Shown here in pieces: positions 41,601-49,127 of a stretch of DNA of 59,338 bases. The notes below the pieces were generated by a model. It saw nothing but the letters and a program-made list of their open reading frames with translations, searched no databases and had not been told where the DNA came from. Numbering within the stretch: the stretch's first letter is position 1; each line of letters begins with the position of its first letter. A program made the translations under genes and the position numbers. Origin of the DNA: an uncultured Clostridia bacterium (GTDB lineage Bacteria; Bacillota; Clostridia; Oscillospirales; Ruminococcaceae); the NCBI GenBank assembly GCA_947624745.1, contig CANQLR010000014.1, forward strand, positions 1 to 59,338, written 5' to 3'.

Positions 41601-41653
41601 TGTTTACTACCTTTTTATTACCTCAGTTCGGGCTGCACGATATGACTCTGGGC

Positions 41654-42676
41654 TTATCTCTGCACCCGACCGGAGGCGTCGCCGCCGGCTAGGGATTCGA
41701 CCTCTTGTGCGGAGCAGAGGTTGAAATCATGCTCGATGGAGTGCTTCAGGCAGGATGCCGCGACCGCGAAGTTGATCGCCCTGTCTGGGTCGTAATCCGA
41801 AAGAAGCGCGTAGATAAGTCCTCCGCCGAAGCTGTCGCCGCCGCCCACGCGGTCGACGATGTGCATATGATAGCTCTTCGAGAAGTGCGCCGCGCCGCCG
41901 GTATAGAGCATTCCCGCCCAATCGTTGTCGTTGGCGGAGATCGACGAGCGCAGCGTTATCGCGACGTATTTGCAGCCGAAACGGTCGCTGAGCTGCTTTG
42001 CCACGCTGACGTAGCCCTCGTGGTTGAGCTTTCCGGAGCCGATGTCGGTATTTTCGGCCTCGATCCCGAAGACGTCCTTGGCGTCCTCCTCGTTGGCGAT
42101 GCAGAGGTCGACATAGGGGAGCAGCTCGGCCATAGTTTTTCCGGCCTCCTCGCGGCTCCAGAGCTTTTTGCGGTAGTTGAGGTCGCAGGAGACGGTCACG
42201 CCGTGCTCGCGGGCCTTTTTGCAGGCCTCGAGGCAGATCTTCGGCATATTTCCGCCGAGGGCGGGGGTGATGCCGGTGAAGTGGAACCAATCGGCTCCCT
42301 CGAAAATTTTATCCCAGTCGAAATCATCGGGAGAGGCCTTCTGGATAGAGCTTCCCGCGCGGTCGTAGATGACCTTTGAGGGACGCTGAGACGCGCCTTT
42401 TTCGGCGAAGTAGATGCCGAGGCGGTCGCCCCCGCGGGCGATGAACGAGGTGTCGACGCCGTATCTGCGGAGCTCGTTGACGGCGCACTGGCCGATCTCA
42501 TGAGCGGGGACCTTCGAGACGAAGGCGGCGCTCATGCCGTAATTTGCGAGCGAAACAGCGACGTTTGCCTCGCCGCCGCCGTATGTCGCCTCAAGCCTGT
42601 CGGCCTGGACGAACCGAAGATAACCCTCGGGGTTAAGGCGAAGCATTATCTCACCGAACGTGATTATTCTTTTCAT
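41654..42676 (-). CDS. kdgK: 2-keto-3-deoxygluconate kinase (PfkB family)
   Basis: This 340-residue sugar kinase phosphorylates KDG to KDPG with ATP. The ATG at 42676 follows AGGAGGAAATGCA; the longer open frame covers only the GC-rich repeat. PfkB signatures are present: IITFGEIMLRLNPEGYLRFV, ATYGGGEANVAVSLANYGM near residue 30, DWFHFTGITPALGGN, TVSCDLNYRKKLWSREEA and the catalytic-base region VDRVGGGDSFGGGLIYALLS (GGGD in place of GAGD, as is common in KDG kinases). It is the last gene of the GNAT-eda-kdgK operon and feeds the adjacent aldolase. Confidence 0.92.
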   Translation of the reverse strand: MKRIITFGEIMLRLNPEGYLRFVQADRLEATYGGGEANVAVSLANYGMSAAFVSKVPAHEIGQCAVNELRRYGVDTSFIARGGDRLGIYFAEKGASQRPSKVIYDRAGSSIQKASPDDFDWDKIFEGADWFHFTGITPALGGNMPKICLEACKKAREHGVTVSCDLNYRKKLWSREEAGKTMAELLPYVDLCIANEEDAKDVFGIEAENTDIGSGKLNHEGYVSVAKQLSDRFGCKYVAITLRSSISANDNDWAGMLYTGGAAHFSKSYHMHIVDRVGGGDSFGGGLIYALLSDYDPDRAINFAVAASCLKHSIEHDFNLCSAQEVESLAGGDASGRVQR

Positions 42677-42715
42677 TGCATTTCCTCCTATATCATTCGG
42701 GTACGCGCCTGGGCG

Positions 42716-42840
42716 GCGGCGAGTCATGGGGCGAAGCCCCCTGCGCCGGCTCCGCCGGCGCAGGCGCCGCGCCTGCGGCGCGGCGGCCGGCCCGCTTCGC
42801 GGGCCGGCCGGGGCTTCGCCCCCATGCACCCCCGCCTTTC
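42716..42840. repeat. GC-rich palindrome array between eda and kdgK
   Basis: GGGGCGAAGCCCC, then TGCGCCGGCTCCGCCGGCGCA, GCGCCGCGCCTGCGGCGC and GGCCGGCCCGCTTCGCGGGC palindromes, closing with GGGGCTTCGCCCC. The frame order matches the array at 35690-35880. Confidence 0.85.
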
Positions 42841-42851
42841 GCGCGCCCCTA

Positions 42852-43610
42852 TTATTTCCTCACAAGCTTTAGCTTGTCGCAGCAAAGACCCACGGCCGCA
42901 AGATAGCTCTCGGCGCGCTCGACGCTGTTTACTGCAAGGGTGATGCCGTCGCCCGAGACCGCTTTTACCTCAAAGCCCTGGGCAGCAAAGACCGCCTCGC
43001 GGGTGAGCTTTTCGATCCCGTCCCAGTCGCCGCGGTCGATCATGTCCTTCTTGACCATCCAGGTGCCTCCGCAGGCGATTATCTTCTCAAAGCTCAAATA
43101 CGACGAGATGTTTTTCTCGTTGACACCGCCGGTCGGCATGAAGCGAAGCTTCGAGTAGGGCGCAGAGACCGCTTTTAACTTTGCGACTCCCCCATTTTGC
43201 TCGGCGGGGAAGAATTTCACGACGTCGAGACCTAAACCCATCGCCTGCTCCATCTCGCCGGGGGTCGCCGTCCCGGGCATGATTATCGCCCCGACAGAAA
43301 GAGCGTACTTTACTATCTCGGGATTGAAGCCGGGGGTCACGATGAACTGCGAGCCAGCTTCAAGCGCCCTGTCGACCTGATCCTTTGTAAGGACAGTCCC
43401 CGCGCCGACGAGCATCTCGGGCACCTCGGAGCGTATCCTTTTTATCGCCTCGGCCGCGCAGTCCGTTCTGAATGTTATCTCCGCCGCCGGAAGGCCGCCC
43501 CTGCAAAGCGCCTTGGCAAGCGGCACCGCGCTGTCGGCGCTGCTTAAGGCTATCACCGGCACCACGCCGAGCGCGGATATTTTTTTTACGATATCTTCCT
43601 TCGTTGACAT
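42852..43610 (-). CDS. eda: KHG/KDPG aldolase with C-terminal extension
   Basis: This 252-residue aldolase splits KDPG into pyruvate and glyceraldehyde-3-phosphate through a Schiff base. The catalytic lysine is in GLDVVKFFPAEQNGG, the catalytic glutamate in GGLPAAEITFRTDCAAEAI, and the phosphate-binding region is FMPTGGVNEKNISSYL. The core ends near residue 212. The final 40 residues (VKAVSGDGITLAVNSVERAE, AAVGLCCDKLKLVRK) are an extension not found in the short enterobacterial enzyme and may be a remnant of a fused domain. CGGAGGATACAAAGCT precedes the ATG. Confidence 0.92.
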   Translation of the reverse strand: MSTKEDIVKKISALGVVPVIALSSADSAVPLAKALCRGGLPAAEITFRTDCAAEAIKRIRSEVPEMLVGAGTVLTKDQVDRALEAGSQFIVTPGFNPEIVKYALSVGAIIMPGTATPGEMEQAMGLGLDVVKFFPAEQNGGVAKLKAVSAPYSKLRFMPTGGVNEKNISSYLSFEKIIACGGTWMVKKDMIDRGDWDGIEKLTREAVFAAQGFEVKAVSGDGITLAVNSVERAESYLAAVGLCCDKLKLVRK

Positions 43611-43647
43611 AGCTTTGTATCCTCCGTATATATAAAATATTTAACTA

Positions 43648-44163
43648 TTAAATGTCCCTAAGATCCTGCTCGCTGATGGCGTAGCATATCTCGGTGCAGA
43701 CCTTTCCGAGCTGGTCGTGCCACGGCTTTTTCTCGCCCGTGGGGAAAAACCCGACCTTCTCGTAAACGTGCCTTGCCCTTACGTTTTTCGAGTCTACGCC
43801 GATGATCACAAGATCCGCCCCGCGGGACAAAAGCTCCTTCGTGAGCATATAGACGAGCCTCTTGCCGTTTCCGTGGTTGCGCTCCTTCGGGATACATATC
43901 TTTATCCCGATCGAGTAGACGTTTTCGGCGGCTTCATTATAGCTCATCTCGCCGATGGCAACGCCCGCCCTCTCTATAATAAGGTGGCGGTTTTTTTCGT
44001 CGTCCTGAAGTATCTGCCCGCGCACCTTTTCGGCGGTCGTCCGAAGCCCCAGCGGGAAACCGACGTGCGCCATGAGCTGCCCGTTGTTCCACCAGTGCGC
44101 CAAAAGCTCCGAGTCGCCTTCCGTCGCGCCGCGGATAACGAGATCATTATATTTAAGAAGCAT
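43648..44163 (-). CDS. GNAT-family N-acetyltransferase
   Basis: This 171-residue protein has the GNAT fold: LVIRGATEGDSELLAHWWNN at the start, GEMSYNEAAENVYSIGIKIC (central strand), and the acetyl-CoA loop IPKERNHGNGKRLVYMLTKE. The C-terminal substrate side reads VDSKNVRARHVYEKVGFFPT. It resembles ribosomal-protein-alanine or aminoglycoside-type acetyltransferases in general plan, but substrate is unknown. It is the first gene of the operon with eda and kdgK, 37 bp upstream of eda. Confidence 0.85.
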   Translation of the reverse strand: MLLKYNDLVIRGATEGDSELLAHWWNNGQLMAHVGFPLGLRTTAEKVRGQILQDDEKNRHLIIERAGVAIGEMSYNEAAENVYSIGIKICIPKERNHGNGKRLVYMLTKELLSRGADLVIIGVDSKNVRARHVYEKVGFFPTGEKKPWHDQLGKVCTEICYAISEQDLRDI

Positions 44164-44193
44164 ACGCCCTTCCCCTTTTCGGCTTTTGGGATA

Positions 44194-44222
44194 ATTATAA
44201 ACCTTTTAAGTTATAAAGTCAA
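44194..44222 (-). promoter_or_regulatory. Promoter of the GNAT-eda-kdgK operon
   Basis: On the minus strand TTGACT (44222-44217) and TATAAT (44199-44194) have a 17-bp spacer. Confidence 0.85.
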
Positions 44223-44274
44223 CGCCCTTTCTGCGGAAATATTCCTTTATGCAAGAAAATTCTGAAAATACCGC

Positions 44275-44303
44275 TTGATTATGTCCCCAAAAAGTGGTAT
44301 CAT
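44275..44303 (+). promoter_or_regulatory. Promoter of the uxuA-uxuB operon
   Basis: TTGATT (44275-44280) and TATCAT (44298-44303) have a 17-bp spacer, divergent from the kdgK operon promoter about 50 bp away. A shared regulator could act in between, but no clear operator was seen. Confidence 0.7.
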
Positions 44304-44336
44304 GAAAATGAAAATTATTCTGAAAGGATGATATTT

Positions 44337-45419
44337 ATGAAAATGACTTTCCGCTGGTTCGGCTCGAAGAGCGATTCGGTGACCCTTTCGCAGATCCGGC
44401 AGATCCCCGGAATGACCGGCGTTATGGGCTTTTTGGACTATAAGGCCGCGGGCGAGGTCTGGACCGAGGAGGAGATCAAAAGCTATATCGACGAGGTGCA
44501 CGCCGCGGGGCTCGAATGCGAGGTCATCGAGAGCGTGAACGTCCACGAGGATATAAAGCTCGGCCTCCCGACGAGAGATCAGTACATCGAAAACTACCGA
44601 ATTACCGTAAAAAATCTCGCAAAATACGGCGTGAAGGTCATCGTTTATAACTTCATGCCGGTGCTCGACTGGCTCCGCACAGACCTTGCAAGGCCGAACC
44701 CCGACGGCTCGACCTCGATGTATTACGACGAGGCAGAGCTCGGAACCCTCTCGCCGCTCGACATCGTCAAGAGGACGGCCGACAACTGCAACGGCTTTTC
44801 GCTCCCGGGATGGGAGCCGGAGAGGCTCGCCGACCTCGAAAAAGTTTTGAAGCTTTATGAAAATATCGACGAGGAAAAGCTGCTCGAAAATTACAAATAC
44901 TTCCTTGACGGCATTATCCCGACCTGCGAGGAGTGCGGCGTGGTCATGGCCTGTCACCCCGACGACCCGGGCTGGAAGATCTTCGGCCTGCCGAGGCTCG
45001 CCCACGACCAAGCGGGGTATGATAAGATTATCAAGCTGCACGACAGCCCCTCGAACGCGATATGCCTCTGCACCGGCTCGTTCGGCTCGAACGTCGAAAA
45101 CGACGTGCCGTCGGTTATCCGCCACTTCGGAAAAATGGGGCGCATCGGCTGCCTGCACGTCAGGAATTTAAAGCACTTGGGAAACGATCGCTGCTTCTGC
45201 GAGAGCTCGCACTTAAGCTCCGACGGCGACCTCGACATGTACGAGATTATGAAAGCGATTCACGAGGTCTGCCCCGACACATATATCAGACCCGACCACG
45301 GAAGAATGATCTGGGGCGAGGTCGGAAGACCCGGCTACGGGCTGTATGACAGGGCGCTCGGCGCGTGCTACCTGAACGGGCTCTGGGAGGCCATTGTCAG
45401 ACAGTCAGAGGGCAGATAA
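44337..45419 (+). CDS. uxuA: D-mannonate dehydratase
   Basis: This 360-residue enzyme dehydrates D-mannonate to 2-keto-3-deoxygluconate. Start ATG 44337 follows AAAGGATG; an ATG at 44328 overlaps the ribosome site. Family segments are [80 protein letters not shown] (metal-binding), [40 protein letters not shown] and [20 protein letters not shown]. Cysteine, histidine and aspartate residues of the Mn/Fe site are present. Length fits the family. The next gene, UxuB, follows after 38 bp. Confidence 0.96.
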   Translation: MKMTFRWFGSKSDSVTLSQIRQIPGMTGVMGFLDYKAAGEVWTEEEIKSYIDEVHAAGLECEVIESVNVHEDIKLGLPTRDQYIENYRITVKNLAKYGVKVIVYNFMPVLDWLRTDLARPNPDGSTSMYYDEAELGTLSPLDIVKRTADNCNGFSLPGWEPERLADLEKVLKLYENIDEEKLLENYKYFLDGIIPTCEECGVVMACHPDDPGWKIFGLPRLAHDQAGYDKIIKLHDSPSNAICLCTGSFGSNVENDVPSVIRHFGKMGRIGCLHVRNLKHLGNDRCFCESSHLSSDGDLDMYEIMKAIHEVCPDTYIRPDHGRMIWGEVGRPGYGLYDRALGACYLNGLWEAIVRQSEGR

Positions 45420-45457
45420 GCAGAGAACAGATTGCGGCAAAGAAGGAGAATAAGCTA

Positions 45458-47053
45458 ATGAAATTAAACGCAGCTTCTTTAAATGACAAGAGCGCTTGGG
45501 CGGCGGCGGGGATAAAGCTCCCGCAGTACGACGTCAATGCCGTCGCGAAAAAGACCGCCGAGAGCCCGATGTGGCTCCACTTCGGCGCGGGAAACATCTT
45601 CCGCGGGTTCATAGGGTCTATCCAGCAGAGGCTTTTAAATCAGGGCCTTTGCGACCGCGGGATAATCGCCGCCGACACCTTCGACTACGAGATCATCGAC
45701 AAAATTTACAAGCCGTTTGACAACCTGACCCTAAACGTCAGCCTGAACCCCGACGGCTCGACAGACTGCGAGGTGCTGGGCTCGGTAGTGGGAGCGCTTA
45801 AAGCAGACTGCACCGACCCCGCGGAAATGGCGGAATTTAAGCGCATTTTCGCCTCGCCGTCGCTCCGGATGATCAGCTTCACCATCACCGAAAAGGGCTA
45901 CGCCATCAAAAATACCTCGGGTGAGCTCCTGCCGATCGTCGTCGCGGACATCGAAAACGGCCCCGACAGCGCCCGCCACGCGATGAGCTTCGTCGCGGCG
46001 ATGCTTCTGCACCGCTTTAAAACCTGCGGGGCGCCGCTCGCGGTGGTCTCGATGGACAACTGCTCGCACAACGGCGAAAAGCTGAAAAGCTCGGTCGTGA
46101 CGGTCGCGCAGGCGTGGGTAGAAAAGGGCTTCGCGCCGAAGGAGTTTCTTGATTATCTCGAAAGCTCGGCTTCCTTCCCGTGGTCGATGATCGACAAGAT
46201 CACCCCCCGCCCGGCAAAGTCGGTCGAGGAGAAGCTCGCCTCGCTCGGCGTCGAGGATATGTCTCCGATAATCACCCAAAAAAACACCTATATCGCGCCG
46301 TTTGTGAACGCCGAGAGGCCGGAATACCTCGTCATCGAGGACGATTTCCCGAACGGCCGCCCGCCGCTTGAAAAGGCCGGGGTATACATGACCGACCGCG
46401 ACACCGTCAACAAGGCCGAGCGCATGAAGGTCACGACCTGCCTGAACCCGCTTCACACCGCGCTTGCAGTGTACGGCTGCCTCCTCGGCTACACGCTGAT
46501 ATGCGACGAGATGAAGGACCCGGATCTTGTTAAGCTCGTTAAAAAATTGGGCTATGAGGAGGGGCTGCCGGTCGTCACCGACCCCGGGATCATCAGCCCC
46601 AAGGCGTTCATCGACGAGGTCGTGAACGAGAGGCTGCCGAACCCGTTCATGCCCGACGCCCCGCAACGCATCGCGACCGACACCTCGCAAAAGGTGGGCA
46701 TTCGCTTCGGCGAGACGATCAAGAGCTACGCCGCAATGGGCAGGGCCGGGGAGCTCACCGCGATCCCGCTCGCCATCGCGGGCTGGCTGCGCTATCTTTT
46801 GGCGGTGGACGATAATCTTGAGCCCATCGAGGTCTCGAGCGACCCCTTAAAGGACGAGCTTCAGCAGATGCTGCGCGGGATCGAGATCGGACGGCCCGAA
46901 ACGGTCGGGGATAAGCTTCGGCCGGTACTTCAGAACGCGCGGATCTTCGGCTCGGACCTCGTCGCAGCCGGGCTTTATGAGAAGACGAGGGGGTACTTCG
47001 CGGAGCTGATCGAGGGAAAGGGAGCGGTCAGGAGGACGGTGGGGAAGGGGTGA
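45458..47053 (+). CDS. uxuB: D-fructuronate reductase / mannonate oxidoreductase
   Basis: This 531-residue member of the long-chain mannitol dehydrogenase family reduces D-fructuronate to D-mannonate with NADH. The ATG at 45458 follows AGAAGGAGAATAAGCT. The nucleotide-binding start reads WLHFGAGNIFRGFIGSIQQR (GAGNIFRG). Other family segments are RMISFTITEKGYAIKN, CGAPLAVVSMDNCSHNGEKL and FPWSMIDKITPRPAKSVEEK (catalytic lysine region). MKVTTCLNPLHTALAVYGCL contains the conserved N-x-x-H. With UxuA, KdgK and Eda it completes the path from fructuronate to pyruvate. Tagaturonate reductase (UxaB) is a less likely reading because UxuA is adjacent. Confidence 0.92.
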   Translation: MKLNAASLNDKSAWAAAGIKLPQYDVNAVAKKTAESPMWLHFGAGNIFRGFIGSIQQRLLNQGLCDRGIIAADTFDYEIIDKIYKPFDNLTLNVSLNPDGSTDCEVLGSVVGALKADCTDPAEMAEFKRIFASPSLRMISFTITEKGYAIKNTSGELLPIVVADIENGPDSARHAMSFVAAMLLHRFKTCGAPLAVVSMDNCSHNGEKLKSSVVTVAQAWVEKGFAPKEFLDYLESSASFPWSMIDKITPRPAKSVEEKLASLGVEDMSPIITQKNTYIAPFVNAERPEYLVIEDDFPNGRPPLEKAGVYMTDRDTVNKAERMKVTTCLNPLHTALAVYGCLLGYTLICDEMKDPDLVKLVKKLGYEEGLPVVTDPGIISPKAFIDEVVNERLPNPFMPDAPQRIATDTSQKVGIRFGETIKSYAAMGRAGELTAIPLAIAGWLRYLLAVDDNLEPIEVSSDPLKDELQQMLRGIEIGRPETVGDKLRPVLQNARIFGSDLVAAGLYEKTRGYFAELIEGKGAVRRTVGKG

Positions 47054-47388
47054 TTTGGAGGGGTGTGTAAGAAAAATGGCGGAGATTGTCCACTGTGCAA
47101 ACAACTTGCGCAACTCCTTAAAAGGTAGGAGATTCGGTAATTGGCAACGCTATAAAAACCTGTGCGCGGTGGGAAATGCTCACAAAGCGGGAACTTATGA
47201 CTTTGCCTTTCGTTCTCTGCATTTTTCCAACCTCTGTTAAAACGTATAAAGAGGCACCGTATTTGAACAATATATTTCGATTTAGTATAACAGCGCTCTG
47301 TCTGTAACGGCAGAGCGCTGTTTTGTTTCTTTTGGATTATCTTCCCAATAACCCCCCTCTTTATGGGGCGAGGCAACAGGAGAATCAC
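47054..47388. other. Gap with a terminator, no gene
   Basis: No convincing gene is present on either strand. A short plus frame at 47055-47240 lacks a ribosome site. The right part is the terminator at 47290-47329. Confidence 0.6.
47290..47329 (+). terminator. Terminator after uxuB
   Basis: CAGCGCTCTG and CAGAGCGCTG form a perfect 10-bp stem with a 10-nt loop, followed by TTTTGTTTCTTTT. Confidence 0.85.
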
Positions 47389-48231
47389 TTATCTTCTCTT
47401 AGATATCGCCACAATCGCCATCGCCATCACCGCGGGGACGACTGCGAGGGCGAGGCCGGTGTTCGGGGCGGTCTGCTCGGAGGGAGCGGCGGGAGCGCTG
47501 CCCGTTTCTTCTGCTGCGGTGGCAGTCTCTGCCTCTGCCTCCGCCTCAGCTTCTGCCTCAGCCTCCGGCGCGGGCTCGGGGGCGGGGACCTTCGAGATGA
47601 TGATATACGCCATGTTCAGGGTCGGCATGCCCGTTTTGCCCTCGACCGTGATGAACCCGTCGACGGGCGAGGCAGTGGCGGTCGCAACGCCGCATTCGTC
47701 CGAGGTCGCCATGATACCCTCGGCGGCAAGCTCGCCGTTGAGATACAGATCAGCCGGGACGGAGTTCCCCCAAGGCGAGGCAAACCCGACCTCGACGGTA
47801 TACTCACCCTCCTCGGGGAGCTCGAATTTGTAGGTTATCACGCGGTCGAGGCCGTTTTCAAACATATTGTGGCAGTAGCGGTTCGACTGCTCCTTCGGAA
47901 CGTCGGCGCCGGCGTCGTTGTACTCATACGCCCATGTCCATGTCGTGTTGAACCTCGAATCGCCGTAGGACTCTGCCGAGGCGGGATCGAGCGCTTCATC
48001 TACAACGCCCCACTGCATACCGGTCGCGTGGTCTGCGCCGAAAAACCGGTCGGTGACGGAGTTGAGCGTGCCCATGACGTCGCCCTCCGAAACGGTATCG
48101 ACAAGATAGTCGCCGCAGTCGACGAAGTAGTAGACCGCCGGCTCGTCGTCGGCAAACGCCGGGATATTGCAGGAAAGGATCATCGCCGCCGCAATTATGA
48201 ACGAAACGGCAATTTTAAATGTTTTTTTCAT
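47389..48231 (-). CDS. Sortase-anchored surface protein with a carbohydrate-binding-like domain
   Basis: This is a 280-residue secreted protein. Signal peptide residues 1-28 (end NIPAFAD) are followed by a beta-sandwich-like domain (YYFVDCGDYLVDTVSEGDVM, ITYKFELPEEGEYTVEVGFA, GFITVEGKTGMPTLNMAYII) reminiscent of malectin or CBM6-type sugar binding. A charged spacer of alternating Glu-Ala (AEAEAEAEAEAEAE) follows. The C-terminus has a sorting signal APNTG, a hydrophobic span (LALAVVPAVMAMAIVAI) and SKRR, a variant of LPXTG. The sugar-binding role is a guess from fold-like features. The promoter is at 48278-48306 and AAGGAGGCATTTTT precedes the ATG. Confidence 0.75.
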   Translation of the reverse strand: MKKTFKIAVSFIIAAAMILSCNIPAFADDEPAVYYFVDCGDYLVDTVSEGDVMGTLNSVTDRFFGADHATGMQWGVVDEALDPASAESYGDSRFNTTWTWAYEYNDAGADVPKEQSNRYCHNMFENGLDRVITYKFELPEEGEYTVEVGFASPWGNSVPADLYLNGELAAEGIMATSDECGVATATASPVDGFITVEGKTGMPTLNMAYIIISKVPAPEPAPEAEAEAEAEAEAETATAAEETGSAPAAPSEQTAPNTGLALAVVPAVMAMAIVAISKRR

Positions 48232-48277
48232 AAAAATGCCTCCTTAAAGCAGTTTTCGCAAAATTTCTTGCATTTTT

Positions 48278-48306
48278 ATTATAAAACAGATAAAATTGCC
48301 ATTCAA
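48278..48306 (-). promoter_or_regulatory. Promoter of the surface-protein gene
   Basis: On the minus strand TTGAAT (48306-48301) and TATAAT (48283-48278) have a 17-bp spacer. Confidence 0.8.
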
Positions 48307-48452
48307 TTCGTATTCTACGCTTAATTTTAACGTTTAAAGGGTGAGACGTGAAGCGGGGAAGGGCGGGAGGGAGGGCGCAGTCAGCAGCTAAAAGCAGTAA
48401 GGGAGCTTCACGCCGACCTGCAGAAGGTAAAGGCCCGCAGCCTGCAAAGGCG

Positions 48453-49127
48453 CTATATTTCGCCGAAGGTGCGTTTTTTCCGCCTGTACTCGGTCGGGGT
48501 GAAGCCGGTGACCGCCTTGAACTGCCGCGCGAAGTGAGCCGGGCTGTTATAGCCGCAAAGCCGCGCAGTCTCGGTTATGGGCTTGCCGGTCTCGGCAAGA
48601 AGCCCCATCGCATATTTCACCCTCGCGTTTATGATGTCCGCGCCGCAGCTTATGCCGAACATATTTCGGTAGAGCTCCTGAAAATAGGTCTCGCTGACGT
48701 ATAATATCTCCGACATTGATCTTATGCTCCAGTCCCGCTCGGGGTGGGCGTAAAGGTCATAGCGAAGCGGGATAAGCTTGTCGGCGTGTGGCATTCCCGA
48801 TGATTCCGACTTCGCGATTATCCCCGCGATCTGCGAAAACAGAGTGTTTATCAAAAGGCAGCAGGCGATCTCGTCGCCCCTGATATGCGCCTCATAGATG
48901 AGCTTCATATGCGCCGAGACGTCAACCGCGTTCCCGATAAAAACAGGCTTGTTGAGCGGCAGCCGCAGCTCCTCGTCCGACTCGAAAATCATACAGTCGT
49001 CGATGTACTCGCCCTTATAGTAGTATGAGTAAAGAGGCGAGTTGATATCCGAAAGTATCATCGTGTTGGGCTCGACGGGGGTCTCCTTCCCCTCCTCGCC
49101 CAAAAGCGCCCTTGTTTTCACGAACAT
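48453..49127 (-). CDS. AraC-family regulator, probably N-terminally truncated
   Basis: This 224-residue protein has a partial N-terminal sensing domain (PNTMILSDINSPLYSYYYKG, CMIFESDEELRLPLNKPVFI). A complete C-terminal double helix-turn-helix follows: DWSIRSMSEILYVSETYFQE, LYRNMFGISCGADIINARVK, TETARLCGYNSPAHFARQFK, TGFTPTEYRR. Normal relatives are about 270-290 residues; the first 25-40 are absent. In the same frame the sequence YDVGGRCYLF upstream of the ATG looks like genuine AraC sequence, and it lies inside the end of the sugar-binding-protein fragment. No ribosome site precedes the ATG at 49127. It was likely joined to that gene by a deletion. It may be non-functional. Confidence 0.7.
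   Translation of the reverse strand: MFVKTRALLGEEGKETPVEPNTMILSDINSPLYSYYYKGEYIDDCMIFESDEELRLPLNKPVFIGNAVDVSAHMKLIYEAHIRGDEIACCLLINTLFSQIAGIIAKSESSGMPHADKLIPLRYDLYAHPERDWSIRSMSEILYVSETYFQELYRNMFGISCGADIINARVKYAMGLLAETGKPITETARLCGYNSPAHFARQFKAVTGFTPTEYRRKKRTFGEI

Larger units (their letters stand above)
41150..41653. other. Gene-free region between GH30 and kdgK
   Basis: This 504-bp gap holds repeat copy C (41228-41467) and a convergent hairpin terminator at 41559-41600. The stretch 41468-41558 and 41601-41653 show nothing recognisable. Confidence 0.75.

Noticed and set aside
47055-47240. 61-codon frame after uxuB
   Set aside because: No ribosome site, overlaps the uxuB 3' region and a terminator region, and has no recognisable features.
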